This document shows, in pieces, positions 1 to 12,535 of a DNA stretch of 64,000 bases. The DNA comes from Limnomonas spitsbergensis. Taxonomy: Eukaryota > Chlorophyta > Chlorophyceae > Chlamydomonadales. Numbering within the stretch: the stretch's first letter is position 1; every line of letters begins with the position of its first letter. A model generated the notes under the pieces. It ran no database searches. It was not told the DNA's origin and saw only the letters and a program-made list of their open reading frames with translations. The stretch covers positions 3,125,001 through 3,189,000 of the forward strand of contig JAYJMM010000100.1 of NCBI GenBank assembly GCA_037349105.1. The letters run 5' to 3'. The translations under genes and the position numbers were made by a program.

Positions 1-420
1 CCGTTCCCTGCAACACAGCACGTCTTTGAAATCCAAGGTACTGCCAGGGGGTACCGCATACAAAAAAAACTCAGCCGAGGCTGATTCCATTTCAAACACA
101 GATCATCACACAACCCTCATCCAGCAAATCCGACGAACTAGTAGACGAATCGGTGCTGAGCACTCTTGACACCGGCGAAAAGCTCGCCTACTATAGCTTC
201 TCTAGTCGAAGACACATCTCCTCCACATCTTCGGGTAACCCCCTACATTCGCAAGTCTGACACACTCGATTCATGCCAAGACAACAACAACCAGGCGGCC
301 CTTCTAGTAAGTTGCCGTCCCTGCCTTCGGTTAAGCATTGAGGCCGCTTTTCCAGGCTGACAGCAGCCGTCCAAAACTCCTCCGCCATCCAGGTTGAGAA
401 GCCTCAATGCCTTCCGATCT
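1..420. other. 3' flank of the J-protein gene, no gene seen
   Basis: This stretch lies downstream of the stop codon of the minus-strand J-protein gene. The short open frames on both strands show no domain, no signal peptide and no splice-compatible continuation. It presumably holds the 3' untranslated region, but I found no clear polyadenylation motif. Confidence 0.4.
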
Positions 421-3400
421 TTAGTAAACACGCAGTTTTTTGTTGATGGTATCGTACTCGTCACAGGCCGGCAGCTTCATAGCACGGGCCTGTCAAGATG
501 GGGCATCATATTGGTTGGTTGACAAGAAGCAGTATGGTAGGGAGGGGTTTGTCATAACGTTGGTTGACAGAAGGACTGATCGTCATGGGTAGGCCCCTAA
601 ATAACACAGCCGGGTGAAAGGAGGGCATCATATCACAGTGTCTGTTTAAATGGTTAAGAGAAACAGCATGAAAGAGCAAGGGAGAGGACATGAAAGGGCA
701 TCATCAGAATATGGGGCGTCCAGATCTGACAATCTGATATGGGACGGCAAAGATCCCCCAGCATCCAAATTAATTACTGCTTAAGCCTAAACCCTGAAAA
801 GCCCACCTGTTCCCTTTGGCTCCAAGTGTACATGAGTCGTTGCTTATGCAGCCGCTCCTGGTTACATCGCTGACCCAGCCGTTCATAGTAGTCACTCTCA
901 ACCTGCAGCAGGCGAGATGCACGCTTCGATAAGGAAGTAGGACAGCCACGGCTGTTATCGTTGCATCGCTCGTTCAGGGTGTCCCCCACTCCCTTTTTGA
1001 AACAGGCACAGCTGCTTTTATTTCCGCATTTCACCTACCCAGATGCGTTCTCTAGTGAGGGCTGCACTGTGGGGGGTGATGCCTGCACCTCTAATTTTAC
1101 GTTGCATGATTAGACAAGGTTGGGAATAATCTCAAGCCAGCGTCCTTCAGGACAACGGGACACAGAGAAAGTAACACCCTGCTTGTTTCTAGAGAGAAAG
1201 TTAGAAGGAAAGCTACGCCCGTGGGGGGCGTGAGAGTAAAGTAAACAGCGCGGCATGGGCCGAAGCCACTGCTTGTTCCTGGAGGAACGGCAAGGCAGTG
1301 CGGAGCAGGTGCAATATCAGGGTCACGGTCCGAGGCACATCAGGTGCCATGGCCAGGCACTGCATTTTGTTGGTTCAAATACTATTTTTCTTTTGCTTGG
1401 ACTTAATTAAGTGTGAGGCTGGCCAGCCGCCCAACCCTTGAAACCCTGAGACACCAACACAAAAAACAGCCCGGGTGCGCTTGTTGCCCGCATTGTCAGC
1501 TGAGAAAAGGTGAGCAGGAACAGGAAGGGGACACCACCAACAAGCCCTCACCCTACTACCCTGCTACACTTCAGCTCCAACCCCAACCGCAGTTCACACA
1601 CTCATTCCACACCTGCCGCTCTACTTGCATCCGCGTCGACGACGATTTCGGATACGACTTTTCGAATTCATATCGGTTCTGCACGAAGAAGGGCAGGTCC
1701 AGGCGGCTCGAGCGCATCTGGTCGGCGTAGTAGTTTGTTCTCGAGAGGGAATAGCTGGGCGTGGACGCTGCGGGGAGGCAGCAGCAGCAGCAGGGGCAGA
1801 TTGTTAAGGTGGAGCGTGAGCACAAAATACCCAGCATTGATAAAAGCTGAAGACCATAATTAGAGAGTAGCTGGGCGTGGACGCTGCGGGGAGGCAGCAG
1901 CAGGGGCAGATTGTTGAAGTGAAGGGTGAGCACAAATTCTGAAGCCTTCCTTAAATATTATCCCTTGACCAGGGAACAGCTGGGCGTTGAGGCTGCGTGG
2001 GGGTAGGCAGCAGGGGCAGGCAGACACGATTCATTTGGGGATTAGGTGGTCAGGACCTGCGCATCAACAGCTGCGAGCTTGCCCCTTACCCCCAAACCCT
2101 CGAGCATGTTTCAGATGACGAAATGGCCAGCTGAGAGCTTGAACACTCAACCCCCAACCCTTAAACATTTCCCAGTCTACGACACTCACAGCTATGCGCT
2201 TGAACCTTCCCCCTAGATCCTCACGCACACCCCCAGACGGGGACATGCTTGGCTGAGAGCTATTTCCTTAACCCTCCACCATCGGCAACGCCACGCCAGG
2301 AAAAGTCTCAGCTAAGGACATTTACCCAGCCTAGTCCTGAAGCCGGCATATAGCTCCTTCCAGGGACATTGACCCTACACCATCAACCCTATTCATAAGC
2401 CGGCAAAACCTCTCACAGGGATATCAGGATGCTGAGAATGTCCCTGGTCTAACAGGACACACTTGTGGAGCTCCATACCATAAAGCATAGAGCTCAATAG
2501 TCCATACCATAAAGCATAGAGCTCAATAGTCCATACCATAAAGCATAGAGCTCAATAGTCCATACCATAAAGCATAGAGCTCAATAGTCCATACCATAAA
2601 GCATAGAGCTCAATAGTCCATACCATAAAGCAAAGAGCTCAATAGTCCATACCATAAAGCATAGAGCTCAATAGTCCATACCATAAAGCATAGAGCTCAA
2701 TAGTCCATACCATAAAGCATAGAGCTCGATAGTCCATACCATAAGGCAAAGAGCTCAATAGTCCATACCATAAAGCATAGAGCTCAATAGTCCATACCAT
2801 AAAGCATAGAGCTCCATCCCCAAGACACTGCCTCTGTGATGGCAACATGATCAGGAGGCTTCAACTTCAAATCAAGAGCACCCAGGGATTGTCAGGACAG
2901 GTACACCCTCAGCTCAGCTTGTGAGTGAGGTTCAATCACTCCATACATCTGGCCGTCAATCCTCTGTCTCGATACATGCCGGGAAACATAAATGATATCC
3001 CGTACAAAAATCTGCTGAAGGGTATATGCCCTGACCACCTTAACACTGTGACAGGGGCAGCCTCGGCTTTTAGGGGTTCGCTTGCACCATGCATCTGGCC
3101 GTCACTCTTCTGTCTCAATATACATGCCCGGAAACATAAATGATATCCGTACCAAAACAAAATCTGCTCAAGCTTATATGCCCCTGAACTCCTTCGCACA
3201 GTGACAGGGGCAGCCTCGGCTTAAAGGGGTTTGCTTGCACCACGCATCTGGTCGTCACTCTTCATTCTCGACATATGCTTGTAAACATACATGGCGCCAT
3301 TCCCTCCACCATGGCCAGGATGAAGAGCCGTGTCATCTATCTATCTTTGGTGAAGATCCTGACCAGTGTTGTGCCATTTCACCGTAATTCAGAAATCGTG

Positions 3401-6400
3401 TCTGTAATTACGGTCCATCACTGGTAAAAGGAGCTGAATTTGCCTTGAAATTACTGTGACTGAAAGTCAGCTACGTAATTCAGCCACCGTGAGGCCTTGA
3501 AATCGGCACAGCACTGATCCTGACTAGGGTGTAACACAAACCCTATATCTCTGCTGCATTGACTATCCTCCTCCGCCTCCTCTCCTCCTTCTCAACCTCC
3601 TCAAAATCATCTCCTCCTTCTCAACCTCCTACCCCACTCCTTGTCCACGCCTTCTCAGCACCCACCAAACAAACATCATGCCCCGGCAAAGAAGGCTGAG
3701 AAGAAGCTGAGGAACAGATATGCATCACCGCCTCCTCCCCTTCTCTCATCCTCTCAAGGCCCCCAACATACATCGTGACCCTCACAAACATACCTTAATA
3801 CCCCCCAAACTGACTTAATGACCCCCACACACAAACATGTGGAGAAGCTGAGGAACAGATATGCATCACCGCCTCCTCCTCCCCTGTCTCTTCCTCCTCA
3901 TTCCTCCCCAAACATAACTCCTTATTCCCCTAACGGACCTCAGCCCCCCCCTCCCAACACACACACAAACCTGAGAAGAAGCTGAAGAACAGCAGCAGCA
4001 CCACCGGCAGAAACTGCATGAAGCTCATCATGGCAGCCTGATGGGGGGGGGAGATCAGGGTACAGGGTTTCAGGGTACAGGGTTTCAGGGTACAGGGCTT
4101 CAGGGTACAGGGTTTCAGGGTACAGGGTTTCAGTGTACAGGGTTTCAGGGTGTGGGTGTTGTATATGTAGGTACTCTGTTTGTGGGCTTCGAAAAGGAGG
4201 TGATCAAGGTGGGGGCTTTCAGGGTTCAGGATTTAGGCTTTCAGGTTGTAGATCTCAGGTTCAGGATTTTAAGGCAGCAGGCTTTCAACGAGCACAAGGA
4301 TGGTTTTGAGGATCACAGCGTCACGTCTTACGCCACCGGCAGAAATCGCGCAGAGCTCAACATGGCAGCCTGAGAGGCGAGCAATCAGGGTGAAGGCTTG
4401 CAATAACATGATGTTTCGAGCTTTGTGCAGAATGCTGGCTTCAGGGTTGCAGCTGCGGGGAGTCGACACCCGAAGGTAGGGGATCAGTGAGATGATTACA
4501 AGGCTGAGTCAGACGTTACACAGTGTGACCAGCACGCATTTTCAGATGACCACCAATGTTGGGTTCATTCCAACTACCCCTTTGTTACTACTAATAGTAC
4601 ATATTTTGTGTGAACAGCAGAAACAAGCACAGCTGGTTCAGTGAAAAACCCGGGTTAAACAGACTGAATTGGCTTTCTGCCCCAGAAGTTGCTTATAGTG
4701 TGGATGACTCATTAACTCGGTGTGAACAACAGTCATGTGCACGGCTGGTTCCAAGATATGACCCTGGGTTTTCAACGAGCAACGTAACGTGCAGAACCAT
4801 TGCAAGAGTGGATGCACACATTATCAAATTCAAGTAACCCATGGAACTCATTTACCAGGGTTATGGTTTTCGGGTTCATATTCCGGTGAATCACGATCAA
4901 AGAGACTCTGGAAGATTCCGGAATCACAATCAAAGAGACACTGGAATAATCCTGAATCACAATCAAAGATACACAGGTCTCAGCCAGCAGGGTGTGAAAG
5001 GCTAGCCTAATGAGCCTCACGTTCAGGAGTTTCTGGATGTGTGCAATGTGCAGAGCATCCACACAAAATAAACCTCAGCGTCCACACAACCTACACCTCA
5101 GCATCCACACCATACCTGTGTGGGGGTGCGCTCCTGCTGGGCCTGCTGCTGCTGTGCCTGCTGCTGCTGGCGCCGTGCTGTTGAGCCGCCAGTTCGGAAG
5201 CCGCGCATCTGAGGACTCATGCCCCTACACCACACACACAGGATAGACACGGGATCAAGACATGGGTGCCAAGCAGGGATTATAATCAACTAAGGATTTT
5301 ATCCGCTCACTAAGATACAAATTGATTTCATTTCCTAGCCTACACAACATACACAGGACAGGCACGGGATGAAGACATGGTTGCCAAGCAGGGATTTCCT
5401 TTTGGAATTTTTCAGGTCCGGCGAAGCATCACATTTGAATATTTGATGCATGGGACATATGTCTGGAAACCAATTCCTTGTCGATTTTTATTATTTAACT
5501 ATGGATTTGATCCGCTCACTAGGATACAAATTGTTTTCATTTCCCAGCCTACACACTTCTGTCCTCCCTGGCTCTGTGGGCAGTACGGGCAGTATTCACC
5601 CTTCACACATAAAGCTTCACACTTCCACCCCCCTGACTGTGTCACCACAGTTCACACTTTGTCTCCCACTTCACACACTCCACGTCCACACTCTGCTCAA
5701 CGCTTCACACACTCCTGACTCACCCGAAGAACATGTTGAAGATCTGTTCCGGATCAAAGTCCTCCTGGTAGTACATGCCGGGGCTCGGGCCACTGCGGCC
5801 CACCCCGCGCTGCCCGTTGGCGGCGGCCTGAGCAGCAGCAGTGCTCTCATACCCGGTGCGATCGTAGTAGGCGCGCTGCAGGGAGCAAGGGGTAATGAGG
5901 TTAGGGTTCAGGGTTGGGGTTCGCGTGAAGGGTTTAGGGCTGAAGTTTAGGGTACGGGTTCAAGTTATGGCTTACGGGTTGGGTTCAGGATTCGGGGCTA
6001 AGCAGACAGGGCTCCAACCGCTTTCCATATCCGGCAGATCTATCAAACCGAATCATGAAATCAAAATGTTGCGCTCTTGTAACCCTGCTCTCCTGTCCCC
6101 AAATACTCCTCTACCATTCCTTTCATACGAGCCTCATTAGACGAGTGACAGAGCTGAGAAAGACGAGTGTGTGAGATGAGCGTGAGGACATCACGTTTCT
6201 TTTTTAGTGAGTGGTATACCACTATCAGCTACAGTTCAGCTACACTATGCCCCCCAGCCACAAGCCCCTGGTGCGGCCAGCCCTGCTGCTTGGGCCATTG
6301 GCCGGAGGCCGGTCCAGGTTTGGTGGGAATCGGCCCAGGGGTGGCCGCGGGGCGGCCCAGCAAAGGTGGTCCCTTACCCACTAAAATAAGCACTGGAGGA

Positions 6401-9400
6401 CATAACCCATCACCTTGTTGGTCAGCAGGAGCCAGCTGGTGAACACATGCAACACAATTGAACCATCATGCAATTAATTATATCACATAGCCATGTCATC
6501 CGGCAGTCCAATATCCCACTCTTCAACTGGGCATAGGATTCATGGCTAAGTCCTCTAAGCCATGTCAATATGTCATCATGCGGTCAATACCTTCACTCTT
6601 CAACAGGGCGGCCGGTAGCAATGCCCACACTTTTCACACTTTTCACACAGGATGAAACCCCCCACCCTAACCTTAACCTAATTACAGTGAGGCAAAAGTC
6701 TGACAGACTACGTTTGTGATCCCTCCCACTGGCCCCAACGAACCTTATCCGGGTCGCTGAGACAACTGAATGCCTTGGTGAGAGCTTTGAAAGCGTCTTC
6801 CGCACGAGCCGCTGTGTTTTTATCCGGGTGGAGTTTCAGGGCCAGCTGCGGCAGTGGGGAGGCGGGCAAGATTAAAACACAGCACGTCGGGGATTGGTGA
6901 TTCCTGATGGTCTAACCAGGAACCAGCCATGCCAGTCCTCGCAACCCATGCAGAGTGGGGGAGCCTGGATCCCAGTGGTCAAAGTCAATGACAGAAATAC
7001 ATCAGAACCGAAGCCATAGAGGTTGACAAACCCCAATGATGCATGACGCTCAAGAGGCCAGATACCTCTTTCTGGGTGAGGAGCCTTGCATTGATCCCCC
7101 ACCCCCTACCATCCCTGGACAGCAAGAGTACTCACCCTCCGTCAGGCCCCTCACACACCCGGCCCTCCCCATGATATAGCACCCACCCGGCATTCAGATT
7201 GACCCAGGACAGCGTCGAGATGATGGATCCTACAAAGACCCCCCCTCCCCTAGCATCAACCAACACCAGCACTCGTCCTCGTCATCTTACGCGGTCTTTA
7301 ACACACCCGGGATAGCGTTGAGATGAAATCCCGCCTTCCACTCCCCAAGAGCAGCTCTCACCCTCCGGTATGCCTTCTTAATTTCATCATCCGAAGCCGT
7401 CTTTGAGACGCCCAGGATCGCATACAGGTCCCCTCCTGCCTTCAGTATGTCACGCACCATGCCGCGCTGATCCGGCGTGCCCTGCAGCAGTGAACAGCTT
7501 GAAAATATTTGACAGCGTTCTGAGGCTTGCGAGGGGGTCCTACAATGGCCTTCCAGGTGGCATACAGGTCCCCTCCTGCTTTGAGGATGTCGCACACCAT
7601 TCCGCGCTGATCCGGCGGGTCGTGCATGTAAGTTCAAAAAGTGGCTTGAGGATTGCGAGGAGGTCCACCTTCGGCCTACAAGATATCGCGGACACGCTGA
7701 TCTGGCGTGCCATGCGCGTCACACAAGAGATCCACACCTCCACAGTGATTTAAGTGACATCAAACCCTGCTTCCGTCCAGTGTTTGATAGCGTCTGGGTG
7801 ATGAGGGGAACAGCACAACCCCAGTCAGAGCCTAGGGGGACCACATCCCTGCCAGGGGCTAGGGGGCACATCTGTGGCAAGACCTTCAGGATTTGGGATT
7901 AGGGCACCTCCAGCCTTCAACCCTAAAGAATCACAATCATAGATTTATTTGCAAACTATTGAATTGCAGCTTGCTGCAGTGCGGCATCGAAGTGCATGCC
8001 CCCTCAGTCATGCAGTCTCAGAGCCAAACCCATTAATCCCCTCTCTTCATTAACTATCAGCCATAGAAGCGCATTTCATACAAAGTGCAACTTTTGAGAT
8101 GTAGAATATTATTTTGGACACAAAAGATGAATTTTGATTTCCGGCTGCTCGTTGAGCTGTCTCCCCAGACTCAATCCCAGGGAAAAGAATTCACAGCTTC
8201 CACACATTCGTGTGTCCCTCTTCCTAAGCTGGCGTCACTCAGGAACCTGAACCCTTCACCATCTAACACTAAAGCATTTTCCATCCCGCCATGCTTCCAC
8301 ACATACATCCGTCATGCTTCCTCGGCTGGTACCCCCCTGAACCCTCTTACCGGGGGTTCCTACCGATTGGTATTCTCCATCTCACCATTCTGGCGCCCCT
8401 CCCGACCTGAAACCCTCTCATGCATCAGACATCTGACGCTGTCACCTTACCCACCTCACCCTTCTTCTTCTTCCACACCTCTAGCCTGATGACAACCCAT
8501 GGACCCATGCGCACCGCATTTTCATCAACAGGCTTGTTCTCTGGATGCCTTCTCCGAGTGGTTGAGGCTGCTTCCGCCCGCCTTGACCCCCCCATACCTA
8601 CATTGCACGGGCAGGGAGCAAGGTCAAGACCGCAAAGCAGCAGGTAGCAGGTCCTGGCATCAATATGCTAGAGGCTGCTTCTGACCTCATTGACCCCATA
8701 CCTACATAGCAAAGGCAGGTCCACCAATGCCACATAGCAGCAGGCAACAGATATAGGATTCAACACCCTGAGGGCGGCAACACGCGCGTCATCCGCCAAA
8801 CATGTGACAGCAGGTGCGCTGTGTTCTCAGAAGCTGTCCCATGCTAAGCAAGGTCAAGTCCAGCAATCACAGAGGACAGCGGGCAGCATGTCCAGCAATC
8901 AACACCCTGAGGGCGGCAACACGCGCGTCATCCGCCAAACATGTGACAGCAGGTGCGCTGTGTTCTCAGAAGCTGTCCCATGCTAAGCAAGGTCAAGTCC
9001 AGCAATCACAGAGGACAGCGGGCAGCATGTCCAGCAATCAACACCCTGAGGGCGGCAACACGCACGTCATCCGCCAAACATATGACAGCAGGTGTACGCT
9101 GCTCTCTGCTCTCAAGGTAAGGCTTGATGAGCGGGCACACGGCAGCTGCTGCTCGGCTAGACCCTGTATTCACTCATGCAGCAGGACCGTCCCTAAAAGC
9201 TCGTGAACCTACACATGGCAACTCTTGAAAAGACGGCAGCACCACGGCTCAGCCTCTATTCACTCATCCAGTAAAGCCAGGACTCGAGTACTCTGTTAGG
9301 GAGTCTACACACACACCACCCATTCAAACAGACGGCGCAAGCTGCATCGCGTCCATCAAAGAAGCAACCCCATGCAGAACTCAACTCCAACTCAGGACGC

Positions 9401-11597
9401 TCTCATGCATGCCCATGCTGCAATTCAGTTGAACTTCCTTTGGAGCTGCTCCTGAAACCGGTGTCAAATAACACCATGAATGCTTCCTATTACAAACATC
9501 CTGAAGATGCATCTCCCTTTGCCTGGCGGGCACACAAGGGACACACCTGTGGGTCCCGAGGTGGAAGTCCCGTTGGCCCGCCCCTGCGCTTGCTCCGAGT
9601 TCCGGCCCTCTGCATTGCCGCCTCTGCTGCTAGGTGTCGTCTGCTCCTCAGGAGTGGAGGAGCCGCGAGGGGCCGGAGGCGGGGTGGAGGCGCCGTTGGG
9701 CTGCCGGCTGTCGCCATTACCAGCTGCGCCTGACTTCGCCGACTCAATGCGGGCGGTCACCTCCAGGACCTAAGGATGAGTGGAGGAGTGAAACAAAGAG
9801 GTCCTTGAATATTTGATTTTATTCAGGTCCTCCATTGTTTCATCCAGGTCCTTTATTATTTCATCCAGGTCCTTATTGCGGGTTACCTGTGGGTTATCAT
9901 GTCCTTAAGAGTGTGGACGAGATGCACAAAAAAATCTGTGTGAAAACGATGCAATCATGCCTTCCAGCCAGGCACTCAAATCCTGCTCTGTTTGAAATAA
10001 ATTTTCTTTATCGTAAAAAACTTTTTTAGCGTCCATAAAAAATCTTACGGCTGCTCGACAAATAGCTGGACATCATGAAGCTTCCGTCTGAGAGCGGGCT
10101 TTCCCACCTGCTCCTCCTCTTCGAATCCCCCTACCTGGAAGGCTGGAATGTATGGCCTGCACCCAGGGAGAGTAGGCGATGCGACGCATGGTGGAATAGC
10201 TGGTCACCTCAAATTATAAATACGAAGGCTTTCGCAATATGGGTTTCAGCCTCGGAAGTAAGAATGGAGCGTGTTCACACGTAGGGGAAAAGCGTTTTTG
10301 CCTTTCCTGTCCACACTCGAACGGACATCGCAACCCAAACCCGCTGTAATCATTAAATTTTGGCCTTAAATTATTCCATGCAGGTCATTCATGAGTTTAT
10401 CCAGGTCTATCACTTTGTCTATCTGGGTTCTTCATTATTTGCATCCAGGTCTTCTACTATTCCATCCAGGGTCCTTCCTTATTTCATGTTCCAACTCTTC
10501 CTAGAGAGTCCCAGGTTGGCAGATTTAAGCGAGCCACCATGGACCCAGGACCACAACTAAGCCAACCAAAATCATCATAATTTTGTGAAAGCGCCTTTGC
10601 ATCTAGCCAAAAAAACCTTGTTATGCGGAGGGGCCACCGAATCGCCTGCCTGCGTAATTAAATTGGTGATCACGAGGGGACAGGTAGTACCCAGGCGGAG
10701 ATCTTAGTGGACTCCGCCATAAAGCAGCCCAATTGATTGCACTGTGGCACCATGGAAAAAAAACTCTGGACTGTCATGCGCACATCCGCATCCCCATGCA
10801 GCCGGGCAAGTCTGAAGCAGACCAGTGTGTTCTACGATGCGTTACTGAGCTCCGGCTCCAGCTGAAGCCCAGCCTAACCTTGGCAGGGCTTGAAATCAGC
10901 TTGCTGGGGCCACCAGCCATAGGCCGGTCAAGGTGTGGTCCCAATCGGTCCGGTGGTGGCCCCCCAACGGCCCCCGAACTACTCTGGCGTGCACTAAAAA
11001 AGTTGCACACTGAGTTGTAATATGGAAGAGGGTATGTCTCAACCGGTTGCAGCAGGTTTGAGAACTTGATTAAGGCTACGACTGCAGCATGGCGCAGCAG
11101 AGTCTTTCCATAAGAAGGCCAGCAGCCCCGGTCGCCCCGCAAGCATTGACTTGAACATGATAACTTTCCACTTCCACTGCACCGTGTGACGGCAGGCAGC
11201 CCGATCATGCTTCTATTTGAAGGCTTGGCACAAGGCGCCTGCCTGCCATGACGCCAGTGCCATGATCTACATGGCAGCTACTAAGTGACACTGTGTCCCT
11301 GTGCACCATGATATGCCTGGAGCCCCATCGGATTTCAAACTTGATTGCCTCACCTCTCTACAGCTGAAAAGCTGCCTCGCCTTCGCAGCGAACCTGTCCG
11401 CCTTAGCAAGATCTCCCTCGTCCAATGCTCGACGAGCAATTCCAGCGCACTGCGCAGGAATCATATCATTCCTTAACTCGCATCCGATATTTACAACGCA
11501 TTGGGTCCAATGCCTATTATGAATTCAGCCATTGGTCTGCCCGGACAACAATTGGGGGGCACACCTTGAGTGCGTCGTCTTTGTTGGCCTCAGACAT
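421..11597 (-). CDS. ER-membrane J-domain co-chaperone, DNAJB12/DNAJB14 type (11 exons)
   Basis: Exons, in transcription order: 11597-11565, 11449-11354, 9769-9545, 7481-7362, 6845-6744, 5875-5724, 5224-5116, 4037-3971, 1767-1613, 902-807, 489-421. They join in phase into about 407 aa, the usual length of the family. The N-terminus begins MSEANKDDA and has the helical repeat (residues 1-43) typical of DNAJB12. A disordered Ser/Pro/Gly linker follows. The J domain (about 128-195) has YAILGVSK, the catalytic HPD in KLHPDKN, and [12 protein letters not shown]. Next come [13 protein letters not shown], a Gln-rich stretch, a single membrane helix ([15 protein letters not shown]), and a C-terminal DUF1977-like domain with [14 protein letters not shown]. 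Family members sit in the ER membrane with the J domain in the cytosol and pass misfolded membrane proteins to Hsp70. The donor of exon 3 is uncertain: position 9547 has the better consensus, but only 9545 keeps phase with exon 4. The introns carry decayed copies of exons 4, 8 and 9. Confidence 0.9.
1745..2015 (-). repeat. Three copies of the exon 9 acceptor region of the J-protein gene
   Basis: The true exon 9 acceptor (AG at 1769-1768) is followed upstream by two decayed copies of the same exon start plus polypyrimidine tract, near 1868-1935 and 1978-2020. All three share a Gly/Ala/Cys-rich stretch with GCTGGGCGT on the plus strand, followed by the purine-rich complement of the acceptor tract. 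Only the first copy keeps an open frame that continues into the DUF1977-like domain. Confidence 0.75.
2467..2817. repeat. 29-bp tandem array, about 12 copies
   Basis: The unit contains GAGCTCAATAGTCCATACC and is repeated almost without change inside intron 8 of the J-protein gene. The 29-bp period is not a multiple of three, so the open frame seen across it on the minus strand is a repeat artefact. Confidence 0.95.
2940..3310. repeat. Three direct copies of a ~150-bp intronic repeat
   Basis: The motif CTGGCCGTCA recurs at 2949 and 3095 and, with one change, at 3247. Each copy is followed by an AAACATAAATGATATCC-like stretch and then GTGACAGGGGCAGCCTCGGC in the first two copies. The third copy is truncated. 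The repeat lies in intron 8 of the J-protein gene. Confidence 0.85.
3690..3900 (-). repeat. Decayed copies of the exon 8 end and donor
   Basis: Exon 8 of the J-protein gene ends at 3971 with a membrane-helix segment and a GT donor. Two stretches, near 3696-3745 and 3836-3895, repeat the plus-strand complement GAAGCTGAGGAACAG of that exon end together with flanking sequence. They lie downstream in the intron and have no continued reading frame. Confidence 0.6.
4050..4150. repeat. 15-bp tandem repeat (CAGGGTACAGGGTTT)
   Basis: About six to seven near-perfect copies lie just upstream (transcript sense) of exon 8 of the J-protein gene. The period is a multiple of three, so the plus strand reads as a GTGFQ repeat. 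Nothing suggests this is translated. Confidence 0.9.
4320..4380 (-). repeat. Decayed copy of the exon 8 start
   Basis: The plus-strand stretch with CACCGGCAGAAAT and CATGGCAGCCTGA repeats the 5' half of exon 8 (4037-3971) of the J-protein gene, including its CAG acceptor. It sits about 300 bp upstream in the preceding intron. The frame is lost after about 15 codons. Confidence 0.65.
5225..5560. repeat. Two direct copies of a ~110-130-bp intronic segment
   Basis: The segment with GGCACGGGATGAAGACATGG, CCAAGCAGGGATT and CCGCTCACTAGGATACAAATT occurs twice, starting near 5238 and 5355. The second copy is split by about 100 bp of sequence that belongs to a dispersed family also seen near 13915 and 21125 (ATTTGATGCATGGGACAT). 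Confidence 0.75.
6215..6390. repeat. Dispersed repeat with CAGCTAC / GGCCGGTCCAGG core
   Basis: This stretch has CAGCTACAGTTCAGCTACAC, then a Cys/Ala-rich GCTGCTTGGGCCA block and GGCCGGTCCAGGTTTGG. The same order of motifs recurs near 24560-24700 and in a more decayed form near 10880-10990. It is a short interspersed element of unknown type, here inside intron 5 of the J-protein gene. Confidence 0.6.
7550..7720 (-). repeat. Two decayed copies of exon 4 (J-domain start)
   Basis: Exon 4 of the J-protein gene (7481-7362) begins [20 protein letters not shown]. Two further copies of the same start lie immediately upstream in the intron, near 7625-7555 and 7715-7645. The first still reads [18 protein letters not shown] before losing the frame; the second has a stop after about 12 codons. 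A shorter echo ([14 protein letters not shown], 7340-7287) lies just downstream of the real donor. Confidence 0.8.
8761..9115. repeat. 139-bp tandem repeat, 2.5 copies
   Basis: The motif CAACACCCTGAGGGCGGCAA recurs at 8761, 8900 and 9039, an exact 139-bp period with almost no divergence, which implies a recent duplication. It lies in intron 3 of the J-protein gene. Confidence 0.95.
9815..10510. repeat. Scattered short CATCCAGGTCC repeats
   Basis: Two clusters, 9820-9880 and 10375-10510, repeat a TTATTTCATCCAGGTCC-like unit of about 17-25 bp with substitutions. They lie in intron 2 of the J-protein gene. No coding signal is visible. Confidence 0.55.
10880..10990. repeat. Decayed copy of the GGCCGGTCCAGG dispersed repeat
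   Basis: The stretch shows GCTGGGGCCACCAGCC, then ATAGGCCGGTCAAGGTGTGG and CCCAATCGGTCC. The order and sequence match the dispersed copies near 6215 and 24560. Confidence 0.5.
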
Positions 11598-12399
11598 CTA
11601 AACGACGCCGACAACTTCGCAATCAGGCAGTCACTTCTATTATGCACAGTGATTTGGTGGTATACAGGCTAAACTGGTGGGTTGGGCTTCATAAGTTGCA
11701 GCGTTGCAAGGCGCAAATAATTACTACAGTCATAAGATGAAGAGGATGCGTGAGAATAGCAACGGCAACCGTGATGTAATTGCCGTACAGGGTCAGGGCT
11801 TGGGTCTGGTAAGAGACACAGTCCACAGAAGACTTCAACCTAAGGCCTGTCGAACATTGTCTAATCTGGTGGACTGCTTCACATTTTCTGGTACAGCATA
11901 GTGTTGTCTGTAAATGTCATCAGCCTGGCAGCAGCGGCGTGTGGACGTCAGGAACAAAGCCACCGGGTATTAGTGGGGTATTCGTAGTCTAGTACCGGTA
12001 CCTGTCCATGTCGGAGATATCTGAAAATCTCTGGAACGCTACAAAATCTTGCATGGTCATGAGCATACCATGATTCACGCTGAAATCTCCAGGGATGGGC
12101 TAGACGTGAAACTCTGGTCTGCGGCCTGTGGGTTGAGCAAGTGGGGGCGTCGGGCGGGCCATAGACACACAGGAAGTCGTGCTCTTCAGCGTATAATGAT
12201 TGAGGCACTAATGAGGCAGCCCAATAATAATTTCTCATTTCTTCCAATGCCAGTCACAGATATTTGTATAATGGGTGAGTTGAGAGAACATATTCCTGTT
12301 CTTCGTATTATTTGCATGGACTTACCGGTAACATCACACGCAACGCAGCGCCCAATCTCAAGCAACCCAACAAACGGCTTCCAGATGAGTCCCCAACAC

Positions 12400-12535
12400 C
12401 ATCGTCCGGGGGACCTCGGGAGGCCCCCCGCCTCCGGCACCCCCCCGTGTCGATATTCGCCCCCCCTCCGACCACGCCCACCCCTGGCAGGCCGTTGCGC
12501 GTCCATTCTTATTCGCACCTGAGACTATGTTAGTC
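12400..12535 (-). mobile_element. Fragment related to the retrotransposon 5' region
   Basis: The reverse complement has ACGCGCAACGGCCTGCC, then GGGCGTGG and CGGAGGGGGGCGAATATC-like sequence. The same block occurs at 46980-47030 and 57890-57940, at the left end of each decayed non-LTR retrotransposon copy. This is therefore a separate, inverted fragment of the same repeat family. Confidence 0.55.

Noticed and set aside
2639..2848. 69-codon frame on the minus strand
   Set aside because: It is translation of the 29-bp array.
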